Source: Sipunculus nudus
Taxonomy: Eukaryota > Annelida > Sipuncula > Golfingiida > Sipunculidae
Reading direction: 5' to 3'
DNA: 64,000 nt
NCBI GenBank assembly: GCA_026874595.1
Contig: CM049316.1
Span: 33,921,339-33,985,338, forward strand
The notes under the pieces were generated by a model. That model was not told the DNA's origin. It worked only from the letters and a program-made list of their open reading frames with translations, and ran no database searches. The translations under genes were made by a program, and so were the position numbers. Position 1 is the stretch's first letter. The number at the start of each line of letters is the position of its first letter. Positions 1-10,917 of the stretch are shown in pieces.

Positions 1-773
1 AGAGCCAGTGGCGATGGTTTACATTACGGCCGACAGATGGCAGTAGTAGCGATAACGGCACTATGACATGAAAATTTTAAAGGACCTTTTTTAAAACATA
101 ACAGGGATCGTGAAACTTTGAAATTTAGACCTTTCCAACGGAAAGGCTTTAACACAGGTTTGCCGTTCCGCAGGAAAAAATGCATTTCCACTAAAGATAC
201 ATCCTACCATCATATGAGACTGTCAGTCACACTTCGCCAAGTGAAAACCTGCTTCTGCCATCTTACATGCCATCCTACATGCACACTTGCATTCAAAAAG
301 AACTGCATGTTTTCTGCATTAACTCAGTTATATCAGTAACACGATTGTGCAGTGAAAAAAAACCCAGCAAAATAAAGGAGAGGGTGGCCTAACTGCCGGA
401 AAGTATAAGAAATGATATAACATTCAATAGGAAAATATATCAGATATATAGGGAGTGGGTGGGACATCACCTGTAAAATATTTTGTTGTTTTTTTTTTGT
501 CAGGTTTGTTACTACTTATTAGCTTCTAATGGGAAACATCTAAGTGTTCACCTTTCTAACGGATTGGTACAAAATGAAAAATGCCTTTCCGTGCATGCAT
601 TTGCTTGACTGAGACGGGCGGAAAAGCGTTATTACGACCCCTGCATAATATCAAATTTATATGAGTTCTAATTAATATCACACTTAGTAAACACTCATGA
701 ATGTATGTCTATACTTATGTTTTCATCTTTATTGTTTAAACTGAACTATGCATAGATTTATACACACATGCAC
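1..773. other. AT-rich stretch, nothing recognised
   Basis: I see no repeat relative, RNA gene or plausible coding exon here. Only short homopolymers occur, such as a T run near 488-499. Confidence 0.5.
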
Positions 774-775
774 AT

Positions 776-812
<37 letters not shown>
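774..812. repeat. (TA)n microsatellite
   Basis: Nearly pure TA dinucleotides with one phase slip, running directly into the GA-rich array that follows. Confidence 0.95.
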
Positions 813-847
<35 letters not shown>

Positions 848-973
848 GGAGAGAGAGAGAGAGAACGAAAGTGATAGAGACAGAGAAAGAAACTTAGTAA
901 AACACAGAGACAGACACACAGAGAGTGAGAGACAAATCAGGGAGGCATGGTGATCTCACGTGCTGTAAATCTG

Positions 974-1034
<61 letters not shown>

Positions 1035-1620
1035 AGCGACAGAGACATAGAAACTGAGACAGGCGCACGCAAGGAGTGAGAGACAATCAGGGAGGCATGG
1101 TGATTTCACGTGCTGTAAATCTGTACAGAGAGAGGGAGAGGGAGAGAGAGAGAACGAAAGCGACAGAGACATAGAAACTGAGTGAGACACAAAGACAGGC
1201 GCACGCAAGGAGTGAGAGACAATCAGGGAGGCATGGTGATTTCACGTGCTGTAAATCTGTACAGAGAGAGGGAGAGGGAGAGAGGGGAACGAAAGCGACA
1301 GAGACATAGAAACTGAGTGAGATACAGAGACAGGCGCACGCAAGGAGTGAGAGACGAATCAGGGAGACATGGTGATCTCACGTGCTGTAAATCTGTACAG
1401 AGAGAGAGAGAGAGAGGGGGGGGGGGAGAGAGAGAGAGAGAGGACGAAAGTGACAGAGACAGAAACTGAGTGAGACACAGAGACAGGCGCACGCAAGGAG
1501 TGAGAGACAAATCAGGGAGACATGATGATCTCACATGCTGTAAATCTGTACACACACAGAGAGGAGACACAGGAAGGGCTTTGGAGAGAGAAAAGACTGA
1601 AAGAGGTCCAGTGAGAGAAA
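812..1620 (+). repeat. GA-rich minisatellite, five ~135-152 bp copies
   Basis: A (GA)n tract holds five copies of a longer unit. Each copy contains AATCAGGGAG, a TGATCTCACGTGCTG-like segment and GTAAATCTGTAC, then (GA)n, then ACGAAAG(C/T)GACAGAGAC. Copies start near 924, 1075, 1211, 1346 and 1499, giving spacings of about 151, 136, 135 and 153 bp. The spacing changes with the length of the GA tract, so units appear to grow and shrink through their microsatellite part. Long open frames on both strands here are Ser-Leu or Arg-Glu repeats produced by the microsatellite and are not genes. Confidence 0.9.
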
Positions 1621-1701
1621 CAGGTGCAGAAACAGAGGCAATGTGATGGAGACAAAAAGAGGGACAGGTTGTGGTCAGTATTTGGGACAAACACGTTATC
1701 C

Positions 1702-2205
1702 CTAACATACACAGTCGCCAACAAATATATATATAACACGAAGAACGCTGAACAAAAGGTAGATTATCAAATGAAACGAGTACCAGATATTTTCACTTGC
1801 TGCAATTACAGGGTTTAATGCCAATATTTGCGATCTATACCCTTTCTCCCGAACCTGGGTTTTCTCATAGTCTTCCACGGTTGGATTTATCAAAATCCTG
1901 GCTCCGCTCATGCTTAAGTTCAAGCACCGGACTGAACGGGTCCTGTTTCTGGACAAGTAATTAGAGAACGGCAGATATGAAAGTTTGTTGATGAACGTTA
2001 AAGCTCCATCATTCTCGGAGAGCCAGCATTCCAGAACACGCCAATGTGATAAACACCCATTAGACCAGCACTGAATAAGCTGAATAATAAGAGAACATTG
2101 ACCTCTCAAGTTTGTTTGCTTTGTAATGACACCGCACTGTTTCCTCCCGATCTGGATGGAAACTGGGGGCGCTTTACTGAAGAATTGATCTTGTGACGAT
2201 AACAC
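1702..2205 (-). other. Uncharacterised open frame, 167 codons
   Basis: This is one of the longest frames here that is not mainly microsatellite, though its end approaches the GA array. It reads from an ATG at 2205 and has a hydrophobic segment near residues 140-165 that could be read as a membrane helix. The composition is otherwise unremarkable, with no recognised motif, and no splice or promoter signal supports it. In AT-rich DNA of this length it may be a chance frame. Confidence 0.12.
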
Positions 2206-2942
2206 AAATGCGGATATTTATTTTGAAAAGACATGTCACCCATGATGGGTTAAGAGGGGTCATGAGTGTTTATTTATTCAAGTCCAGTAGGAGTGCTAGA
2301 GAACTAAACGTGAACTAGTCCCTTTATATTTTTACAGTGTTTATTCAAAATAAACTAAACGAAGGGTTTGAGCAATCCGAAGATATACCGTGCATATACG
2401 ATTAATAGACTTACTTTGATACCTCGATTGATTTTTATGTAAAGGTAGCGGCAGCCTGCCACCTAAAAGTCAATTTCTAATTAACTGTAGACGTCGCAGT
2501 TTATTCAAAAAGACATGAATGTCCTGTTATCATGGCAAATATTATGGGACCAAGCGTACAGGCCTTGAATTTCAACTTACTGTTTGTATAATTTAATTTG
2601 TATTAGTGAAGCAACAGAATTAAGAAAATAGCATGAGCGGTGCTGACAGAAAAACAGGCACCAGTCCGGGCACATCGGCTTAAAGCGACATCTGGCGTGA
2701 ATCTGTATCTTAATCGTATTATATATCGTATTTAAATTTGGGTTTCTGCATTGAGCGTAATTGTTTGATTCACTAAAATTGTGTTCATTTGAAAACCCTC
2801 TTTACAACATCTTTACCTTTGCCGCTGGTATATAGAAGGCACGGTGCATTGTGGGAGTCACATTGTGATGCCCATAAATCCAAATCAGCAAAGTCGTACT
2901 CTTCCGAGTCCGAGTATGCGCAGTGTGTCCAGCATTCGAGCC

Positions 2943-2964
2943 GGGGGGGGGGGGGGGGGGGGGG
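2943..2964 (+). repeat. Poly-G run
   Basis: Twenty-two consecutive G, then an A and four more G. A candidate for G-quadruplex formation and for sequencing or assembly length error. Confidence 0.9.
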
Positions 2965-3099
2965 AGGGGCTTCGTATTATAGACTCACGAATAATGGTTT
3001 TAGGATACGTTCTGAGTTTCCAAGTGTTTTGTGTTAAGAAACAGCATAGCACTTATTAAGATATTATAAGTTTGCTTAAAACAAAAAAAAAGTTGTTGC

Positions 3100-3429
3100 T
3101 AGGCCAAAAAAATAAAAGTTATGGTTCTCAGGCAGCGCCCGCGTCAATTTTAAACCTCCGCATCAAAAATTTTTATTTTGATTTTCAATAAAAACTTACC
3201 AATTAGAGCTTCAGCCGCTCGGACATTTTTTTCAAGAAGATAAAATCATACAATTTTCCTTTATTATGTAGTGCTTTTACTTGTTTAACAAAAAAATCTG
3301 TGATTTTTCCCTTATGATTTGATATTTTTATTGAAATATACCAAAAATTAAAAGTAAAAAACCGCCCGCCCGCATTGATTTCTGAAAAAAGTGCCTGAGA
3401 ACCATACTTTTTTTTTTATTTTTGCCCTA
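3100..3429 (+). mobile_element. MITE-like element, family A copy 1
   Basis: A ~330 bp element with inverted ends. The left end reads TAGGCCAAAAAAATAAAAG and continues to GGTTCTCAGGCA. The right end mirrors it as TGCCTGAGAACC followed by an A/T run and GCCCTA. The outermost TA on both sides fits a TA target duplication as made by Tc1/mariner-type transposases, but TA is too short to prove this. The interior has no reading frame. Relatives occur at 12712-13030 (inverted), 16597-16850 (inverted, diverged) and 59799-60090, sharing a core around CAATTNTGTTTTTATCAT. Confidence 0.65.
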
Positions 3430-4669
3430 GGCAGCATTTTTATATTTTTAACTTCGCGTAGGAGTTTGAAATTATTTGCAGCTTAAGAATATGTGTATTT
3501 AACAGCGTTACTATATAATTTTGTGTTATAAAAATTAAGTTATTAATTGATAAAGTATACTTTAAGAGTGTTCAAACAATGGTTCACCCTAATGTAGTGT
3601 TATACTTTAGACTTGAAAGTCTAAAATTGAATATTCTTGCCGAGACAGCCCCTACGCCAGAAAATGTCAATTGTCAAGAGTTAATATGGGAAAATCTGGA
3701 AAATCACCCCAACCCCCTTTGGACACACTTTGCACACCATTTACACTAAAATCGAGCATTTCTGAGGCGTAGCCAGACAGAAACCGCGTGGCAACTGTTC
3801 GATGCGACCGCAATGTCTGAAATTGTAATATAGATGACAGCGGCCTGCAAGGTTTGACATGTAGCACACAGTATGTTTTGACAGGTGTTTTGTGTTAGAT
3901 TTTCTTAACAATCCCATTTAGTGTTTTTTTTTTTTTATTTCTTCACGTCTGTTTAACGTTACGTTTTCTTCAAGTACGTTTAAAGTACTGTATTTTCCTC
4001 TATATAATGAAGTACTCTTATGCAATGAAGCGTTTTCTTAAGGAATTTATTATTGATTTCACCTTCGTTCTCTATAACAGGTCCACGACAAGAGGGCCCT
4101 TGACACCATTTAGTAAAAGTTACACCTGTTATTCTAATACAAATGTGAACATTCCAATACAAGCGTATAACAATTGACCAAATGATGCATGTACGAGTCC
4201 CTGGATGATAGCTGGGTATCACAATTCTGTCTATAGCGGAAAAGCTAAGTCGTAGCGCGAGTGTCACTAAGTCTAAACAAACCATCCACAATATATGGAG
4301 TTCCCTCACAGGGGCCAGCAGTTTTCATAGCAAATAAAACTCCCTAACGATAACATGCATTAGGTTTACCCTGCAAGCAAGCGTATGTGATTGTTCAGAT
4401 GTTGCCTCGCAGGTGTTAAAACACCTGGGGACCGCAGAAATGGGAGGGACTGGGCTTACTAAAACAACAGCCCTCAGGGCATTTGAAGGATCCTATTCCG
4501 ATATCTGACACATATTAATTTTGAACCTTTTGTTATAAAATCGGCCAGAAAACGCCAATGCCACAGCACACAAGCCGTAAGTTATGTTATATCCACATGT
4601 TTAATTGATTATAACATGTTAGGGACCCGCTAAAATAATTCAGTCACATTAAAAAGGATGTCTAGCGGC
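3430..4669. other. Unannotated stretch with a short hairpin
   Basis: No repeat family or exon was recognised. A hairpin with 8-bp perfect arms, CAGGTGTT and AACACCTG around a 2-nt loop, lies at 4410-4427. A 109-codon minus-strand frame at 3980-4309 has no recognisable content. Confidence 0.4.
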
Positions 4670-4822
4670 TGTTACGAAGACAAATTGCTCAGTGGAAAAC
4701 TTTGGACCGATCCGGGTTTCGAACCCATGTCGGTGGCGCACAAATCCGGCGTACCAACCGGTTCGGTAGAAAAGCAAGCTTCACTAGCGTGACACTTCGG
4801 TCCGCTTTTATGTCGACCCGTA
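4670..4822 (-). mobile_element. tRNA-related SINE-like element, family B copy 1
   Basis: Read on the minus strand, it contains a tRNA-like stretch: CCGGTTGGTACGCCGGATTT, then a B-box-like GGGTTTCGAACCC at 4714-4726. This suggests a pol III promoter derived from a tRNA head. The segment is bounded by TGTTACG on the left and CGTAACA on the right, so it is also weakly terminal-inverted. A second copy lies at 21174-21268. The 5' part of the copy (minus-strand sense, about 4769-4822) recurs alone at 7299-7351. Confidence 0.6.
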
Positions 4823-4945
4823 ACACACCCCCTCTTAAGAGCGTTCTGCTATCAGAACAAGACTAATTATCCCAGGAGTCACACTTTGGTGAGCTTTTTC
4901 CCTGGGCCACAAAGTTGTACTGTCGTGTTGGAAGAGCCCTCATTT

Positions 4946-5787
4946 TGTAACGAAACCTAATATCAAATATAACGTATGCGTGATGAACATAAATTTTGTC
5001 AAGGAGATAAAACAAATCAGATTCTGTTACACTAGGCAGCGTGAACTATCTAGGGGAATGAAGTCAGTGTTTTTTTGTAAACAAATAACCATAATTTATT
5101 CTTAAAACAACCCTAACATTACAACACACCAAATCAATACAATTACACAGTATAACAGCAGTATAACAACAAATCAATACAATCACACAGTAAAATAAAC
5201 AAAGTGCACAGTACCTGGATACCACCACTGTCACAGCGATAATTCCTTTTAAATGTATAAGCCGAACGAACGGTTCACACATATTCTCTGGGAAAATAAC
5301 AGTCCAATGTAAAGCTCTTGTAACTATCCCGAAAATAAACTAAAGACCAAATAAGATTCGTCACAAATCCAGAAGAAAATCTGAAGAAAATCTTTAATTG
5401 CCGCACTTATCGGAATAGGTCACACAAACTGACATACACGCTTCTGTGTCCGCTGGAATATTCTCTCACCTCTCTTCAGGCTCTAAAACACCCCCCTATT
5501 TATAATTTCTCACTTCCAGCAGAGAACCTTCCATTGCTCGAACAATCTAAAGAATTTAACACAGTACACATGTTCAAAGAACATACTAGAACAAAGAACG
5601 TTGTGTATCTAGGGTTCAACCAATGCGAATTAAACCAAGCCTGCAACATCCGGCTAGGCGAGGCCGCTACAACACGAGCTACGCGTGGCACACAAACAAA
5701 ATGCCAACAACACATGGAACATCCGTGTGCACAATAAAACAATCATCTGTAAGACCGCTTCACACAATAAAAGCGGCACGTGTAACA
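4946..5787 (-). mobile_element. Gypsy-type 3' long terminal repeat
   Basis: An 842 bp LTR on the minus strand that starts TGTTACACG at 5787 and ends CGTTACA at 4946. Its downstream half matches the reverse complement of the solo LTRs at 22878-23734 and 50982-51789, including CTAGTGTAACAGAATCTGAT-like and GTTTTAAGAATAAA-like stretches. A TATA-like TTATAAATAG lies near 5496-5505 on the minus strand. A purine-rich tract lies directly upstream (5788-5798), which marks this as the 3' LTR of the pol remnant at 5.9-7.0 kb. The flanks give no clear target duplication, as expected if the partner 5' LTR is lost. Confidence 0.8.
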
Positions 5788-5798
5788 CTCCCCTTCCT
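5788..5798 (-). other. Polypurine tract of the Gypsy element
   Basis: On the minus strand the sequence AGGAAGGGGAG abuts the TGTTAC start of the LTR. In LTR retrotransposons this position is the primer for plus-strand DNA synthesis. The exact abutment is good evidence that the LTR and the internal region belong to one insertion. Confidence 0.75.
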
Positions 5799-5905
5799 GT
5801 AAGAAAAAGAATTTTTTCTCCAAACTTTCTTTTTGCGATCACAATCACTTAATTGTTACAACATCTCAAAAATCATTTTATTTACAACATACATAAACAT
5901 CTTGG

Positions 5906-7045
5906 TTACAACTTCCATAAACATCTCGATAAGCGATCAGCAAGTACATTGTCTTTCCCTTTAATGTGTCTGATTCCAAGATTGTAATCCTGTAAAAACA
6001 AACTCCATCTCAACAATCTTTGATTTAAACACTTCATTTTGTTCATGAACGTGAGGGGATTGTGATCACTGAAGACAATGATCGGCTTGACTGATGATGT
6101 AACATAAACTTCAAAATGTTGCAATGCCAAAATCAAAGCCAAACATTCTTTTTCAATAGTGGATTACTTTTTGTGGTTTGCATTAAACATTCTTGAAAAA
6201 TAACAAATTGGATGATCTATGCCATCATTGCCTTCTTGTAACAACACAGCACCAGCAGCGGTATCACTAGCATCTACAGCTAACTTGAAAGGTACAGAAA
6301 AGTCTGGAGCTACCAAAACTGGTGAACTTTGCAGAATTGCTTTCATATTCTGAAATGCATTTTCACACTGAACATTCCATACAAACTTTTGTTTCTTCTT
6401 CAACAAATTAGTCAAAGGTTCAGCTACAGCAGGAAAAATTTGACAAAACTTCCTGTAGTATCCAACCATACCAAGAAAACGCATTATTTGCTTTTTGTTT
6501 TCTGGTTTAGGAAATGCAGAAACAGCACTTATTTTAGCATCAACAGGTTTTACTTGACCCTGCCCTACAATATGACCAAAAAATGTTACTTGTGCATGAC
6601 AAAACTCAGATTTAACTAAGTTGACGGTCAGACGTGCTTCACTGAGTCTTTCGAAGATGTCGCGAAGAATTTGCAGATGTTTCTCCCAGGCGTCGCTGTA
6701 CACGATAAAGTCATCAATATATGCGTCGCAGCTCTGAATGTCCTTGACAACCATATCGATGAGGCGCTCGAACGTGGCTGGCGAGTTCTTCATGCCAAAC
6801 GGCATAACTTTATACTGGTACAGTCCCAGCGGCGTCACAAGTGTGGACACTTCTTTCGCTTGTTCTGTCAGCGGAACTTGCCAGAATCCTTTTAGCAAGT
6901 CAAACTTGAAGACATATCTGGAGCTACTGACTCTATCAATACAATGTCAGTCTTGGTGACACAGTTCAGTTTTCGATAATCTGTGCACATACGGTAACTT
7001 CCATCAGGTTTTGGCACAAGAATATACGGTGTGCTCCAGTTGTTT
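5906..7045 (-). pseudogene. pol: Gypsy (Ty3-like) pol remnant: reverse transcriptase and RNase H
   Basis: The product would copy retrotransposon RNA into DNA. On the minus strand the RT begins near 7040 with [14 protein letters not shown] and [11 protein letters not shown], then [10 protein letters not shown], then MPFGMKNSPATF, the catalytic YIDD (codons at 6710-6721), and GMVGYYRKF of the thumb/connection region. RNase H follows with LAVDAS (first catalytic Asp), SDHNPL and KGKDNVLADRLSR. Three lesions are visible: a small deletion and frameshift near 6940, where the usual block between KTD and IDRV is missing; an in-frame stop (TAA) at 6164-6166 within RNase H; and a stop soon after RNase H, with no zinc-binding domain or integrase before the polypurine tract 100 bp on. 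Protease is also absent. The copy is therefore a dead deletion derivative. Confidence 0.92.
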
Positions 7046-7049
7046 TAAC

Positions 7050-7275
7050 TCAATTTCCTTTTCTTTTTTTAGTCTTTCTCTTTCTATTTCTTTTTGTTTT
7101 TCTAATTCCTTCTCTTCTCTCTGTTTTTTCTTTTTCTAATTCTAACTGTTTTAATGCTAGCTCATGTTGCATTTCCAACTTTTTAAATTCCAACTGCATA
7201 GCAAGGCTGTCATTTTTTTATGTTTCTTCTTCACTCTCTTCAATTAAACCTTTGCTAACTAGAACCTGCATGATT
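7050..7275 (-). pseudogene. gag: Gypsy gag remnant (coiled-coil segment)
   Basis: The minus strand upstream of the RT reads IAKIMQVLVSKGLIEESEE, a stop at 7218-7220, then a Leu/Glu/Lys-rich stretch (DSLAMQLEFKKLEMQHELAL and onward, alternating E, K, L and R after one frame shift). Such charged coiled-coil segments occur in the gag of many animal Gypsy elements. It joins the RT near CAACTGGAGCA, but in a different frame from the RT. This indicates an internal deletion that removed the rest of gag, protease and the N-terminal part of RT. The gag assignment is inferred from position and composition. Confidence 0.6.
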
Positions 7276-7298
7276 TTAGCAATGATATCAGGTCATCA

Positions 7299-7351
7299 AG
7301 CAAGCTTCACTAGCGAGACAGTTCGTTCCGCTTTTATGTCACCCCGTAACA
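7299..7351 (-). repeat. Fragment of SINE-like family B, direct repeat of 4769-4822
   Basis: The sequence AAGCAAGCTTCACTAGCG, followed by a GNTCCGCTTTTATGTC-like stretch and CCCGTAACA, matches 4769-4822 in the same orientation with few differences. The two pieces bracket the Gypsy remnant about 2.5 kb apart. No 5' LTR is found here, so the upstream end of the Gypsy insertion has been lost or replaced by this segment. Confidence 0.75.
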
Positions 7352-7380
7352 TGGCACATCAGACGAATCAATCTTTTTAA

Positions 7381-7640
7381 AGTTTTTTTTTTTTTTTTTT
7401 GCAGCTAGTCTTTCAACTTCCCCGCATATGCAACCCCCTTAGGTAACATAGCTTATACATAAACAAGCTCACATATTTTTCACAGAAGTGTCACAAAAAT
7501 ATTTAGTTATATATGAATTACCTACATTTAATAAATATGTACACAGGTAAGGAAGAAATCAATCAAATTCTATAGAATTGTCAGGTGAAAGCTTTATTTA
7601 ACTAGATGTACAGTGGTTGCCTACATTCCCCAACCAGCCA
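7381..7640 (+). repeat. Interspersed repeat family C, copy 1
   Basis: After a poly-T run at about 7381-7400, the segment with CTTTCAACTTCCCCGCATA, TATGTACACAGGTAAGGAAG and CTTTATTTAACTAGATGTAC aligns in order with 38448-38740. Part of it recurs inverted at 10385-10455. No coding capacity or terminal structure was found, so the class is unknown. Confidence 0.6.
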
Positions 7641-8370
7641 GTATCCTAAGACAATTTTTCCAAGCTCTTCAGAGTGCCACGCTATGCCAGCACACGTCAC
7701 AGGTGCACTAAAACATACTCCCTCTAATATCTATTGAACAGCTCAGTTGTAAAGAAATTACCGTATGTCACTATGGAAAACAATCGTTTAAATAAAAAAT
7801 ATATATATATTGATTCAGTTTACCACCATTACTGGATTTTTCCTAAGGCTTCATCCTAAACCTTTCCACACAGTTTCAACTAAATAACGTTTTCCTTAAA
7901 TTGAATACAGAGAAGCCAAGGGTAGCCAGGCGGAAGTATAATTAGATCTCAAAAAGCAGACAGAGATATTGTGTTCCTCCTTATTCGGTTTGTGTTTCGG
8001 CAACTTACCCAAACACTTATTCCCAAATCTTTGTGAAATTTTAGCGGAGGTTCAGGGTTAATCCATGAAAAAAGTCCATGAATGTTGGGAGGTTATCTGG
8101 ATCACCATTATTGGTTTTAATTCAAATATCGTATTGTAAAATTAGGGAATTGTCCCGACCGAAAACTAAAGGAATTCACTGGTATTAGATCCCCTCTGTT
8201 CTAGTAATCGTCTGTGATTCAGCCATGAAGTTGGCGACCGTGACTCATTTTGTCTGGGTAGCACACAGTAAGGTTTTATTAGGATCCTGGCGTTGGTATA
8301 AATGAAGTCCCCAACTACTTCCTACTTTCCTCTTTCAATGAAGTCAGCGTTGAAGTAGATTCCATGCTAC
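7641..8370. other. Unannotated stretch
   Basis: Nothing recognised apart from a short TA run near 7799-7811. Confidence 0.4.
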
Positions 8371-8702
8371 TCGAGTCCGAGTGCAAGTAGGAGTCCTTCA
8401 GGCTTGAGTCCAAGTTCTCTCTCGAATGAGAGTCACTCCGAAACCGAGTCCGAGTTCGAGTCCTGTACAAATCTCTTTAAAAAAATTGAATTTTAGATTA
8501 TCATGTGTAATTTAAAGTTTACGTATACTTTTGACTTAAATTACCTTTAGCTCCCGAGCTAAATATATTCTTTTAGTAGGACTAATATACTGTTCCAAGT
8601 TCGAGCAAGTTCAATGCTTTTTACTACTGGAATCTAAATGGATTCAGCTTGATTTCAAGTCCGAGTACAAGTCAAGTCCTGGACCTTCAGGTCCAATTCC
8701 GA
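8371..8702 (+). repeat. Degenerate GAGTCC/CAAGTCC-rich repeat
   Basis: Two blocks (8371-8463 and 8594-8702) are dense in short related words such as GAGTCCGAGT, CAAGTCC, GAGTTCGAG and CAAGTTC, separated by AT-rich sequence. The second block ends with a small hairpin, GGACC TTCA GGTCC. The word density suggests a decayed minisatellite or the sub-terminal repeats of a DNA transposon. No clean period can be measured by eye. Confidence 0.5.
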
Positions 8703-10056
8703 TGCCTTAGGAAAGTTAACTTCAGTCCGAGATCTGTATTTATACGGTAATATGTTCTCCGCTGCTTTTCAGTTTGTCTGTTTGTCTGTTCCCACATTAT
8801 CACCAAAAGTTCTCATTCAACTTTAATTCAATTTGTAGAAGGTTGGCCGTTTGCAAAAGGAACAGCTGATTACCTTTTCAGCGGATTGGGATGAATGCAC
8901 AATCAGCGATATGGGCTTTCTGCTCACTGTTTTGGTCGATTTTGCAAACAATATTAAAATGTACATTAGAAAACCCGCCCGGATCAGGGCGATAACCTGC
9001 CTGTCTGGCGTAAGTCTGTGTGTACGTGTGAATACACACGTACACATTCGATAGGATATCAATTTGGTGCAATAATTGACGAGTTCCAAATAATGTTATC
9101 ATTCTGACTTTGTGGCGATCTATCCCGATGAATAATATCAATAAATACGCCTAGATATAGCTCATATTATCAGTTTTGCTGGTAACATTCATAATGCGAG
9201 TCAAGGACAAGTTTTCACGTATCCGCGAATCAGGTCCACATCAAAACGCATACCCTGTAGTGCACAATCTGTCAAAGCTGTTTTAATATACTATGGAACT
9301 CTCCTTACGGGCACCTGTCTACCAAAGCCACCTCCTGTTTACGCCACTTATGGCCAGCCCCTTGATAGTAGGTCGCGAAATCTTTAACCTCCCTACTAAG
9401 GTCACCTCTATAATTTGGGCAAACTGTCCGGTCCTGTCAGTGTCCGTATAATTCGTCCCGTCAGTGTCCTATCAGATCAGATTTGCTTTATTAAAATTTT
9501 CTCAGCAATATCACCTCAGCACACGGTCTCAGTACCTCCCCTCCAGAAGCTTAAGACCGAGTATGGTTCTGCGTGCAAACACGGTCCATTTGTGTCTGTT
9601 CACCATATAACAAGGCCGCATGACCGGAAGTCCGACTTTGCGCATGCACGAAAGATCCAAAACATGGAATAGTCCAAACGTTGATGAAGCACTGGTTGTT
9701 AGCCTGAAAATTAAACGGAAAGCGCGGATGTTTATGTTGGAGCAACTGGTGCCTCTGCTTGGGAACGTGGACATTTTTGGCTATCAAAACTAGCCTGAAT
9801 CACTCTCCGTTTTGGTGCAGCACATTTACGGATAAGCGTGCGGAGTGCGCATGTGGGTGCACATGGAAACATTGTAAAAAAGTGATACGACCTTTTTGTG
9901 ACTTTGGATGCAGATCCTATGTCTTATTTTATTTAAGATTTATTATTCTTAATTTTTTTTCGGTCAAATGAAAGAGCGAACAAACGGCCAGGGTATAATC
10001 ATAATGTACTATGAAAGTGTATACACATGAATCATACAGGTCTTTGTAAATTGAAA
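8703..10056. other. Unannotated stretch
   Basis: No repeat relative or exon was recognised. Overlapping short frames on both strands at 8.8-9.8 kb have no motif and look like chance frames. Confidence 0.4.
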
Positions 10057-10065
10057 ACACACACA

Positions 10066-10134
<69 letters not shown>
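10057..10134 (+). repeat. (AC)n(CT)n compound microsatellite
   Basis: About six AC units run into about 33 uninterrupted CT units. Confidence 0.97.
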
Positions 10135-10137
<3 letters not shown>

Positions 10138-10661
10138 CAATTCAAACTCTAAATCCAAAACGCAACCAACAACCAATTGGGCGGGCCTTAAAGCTAGCTA
10201 TTCACCTATCTTTTTTATTCACCCATAGAGTTTATGTAAATTTTTTATTTCCCTGCGTAAATATTAGTGAAAACTAGGTAATTCCTGTTAAAAAAAGTTC
10301 TTATACAGCCTCTGATGTACGAGCTTGGTTATCTATTGTTGATAGTAAACACAAGAATGTTGACAAACGAAAACAAACATGTAACCAAAGGTGGTTGGTT
10401 GCATATGGGGAAGTTCAAAGGTCACTATAGTTGTTAAACACTCTTTGCTAAACTCTGGTTTACACGACATGCTGCCAGATGTCTTTGTGAAATGTATTTG
10501 GATTATATTGGCGGGTACCCCGTAAGAAACGCGTAGAACAGCCTGAGTGCACTGGGATCGTTGTTTCCTGGTATATTTTTTATAGAAGTTTCAAGGGATT
10601 ATATTTAGTTAACAGACGAAAGATATCGGAATAGGTCCATTTTTTTGGCTATTCATATAAC
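10135..10661. other. Unannotated stretch with a family C fragment
   Basis: The part at 10385-10455, read on the minus strand, contains TAGTGACCTTTGAACTTCCC and aligns with family C at 38448-38520. The rest shows nothing recognisable. Confidence 0.45.
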
Positions 10662-10667
10662 AATTAG

Positions 10668-10917
10668 TACGGTGGCTGATTTAGGACACAGAAAAAAAAA
10701 TATTTATCTCGAGATAACATCTCGAGACCTCGACATAGAATTTCGCAAAAAAAAAAAAAAATTTAGGAAGCCAAAAAAAAAAAAAATTTTATGAAGCAAA
10801 AAAAAAAAAAAAAATTAAGGAAGCAAAAAAAAAATTTTTTAGGAAGCAAAAAAAAAATTTTAGGAAGTAAAAAAAAATTTTAGGAAGCAAAAACAAATTA
10901 GGAAGCAAAAAAAAAAT
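10668..10917 (+). repeat. Left inverted arm of the foldback element, seven modules
   Basis: Modules ending in AGGAAGCC, ATGAAGC, AAGGAAGC, TAGGAAGC, TAGGAAGT, TAGGAAGC and TAGGAAGC are separated by A runs. The palindromic block lies at about 10708-10736. It is shorter than in the right arm: one of the nested TCTCGAGAT repeats is missing here. Confidence 0.85.

Larger units (their letters stand above)
1621..3099. other. Unannotated stretch with a poly-G run
   Basis: No repeat relative was identified. A run of 22 G lies at 2943-2964. A 167-codon minus-strand frame in this stretch is listed separately. Confidence 0.4.

Noticed and set aside
812-1620. Regularly spaced repeat units as a CRISPR array
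   Set aside because: Units are 135-153 bp with no short direct repeat and unique spacers, and the sequence is clearly eukaryotic.
894-1708. Long minus-strand frames reading Ser-Leu repeats
   Set aside because: They are translations of (GA)n and the minisatellite; the same frames arise at every GA tract in the window.
6329-6959. Plus-strand frames at 6.3-6.96 kb
   Set aside because: They are antisense shadows of the Gypsy RT and RNase H.
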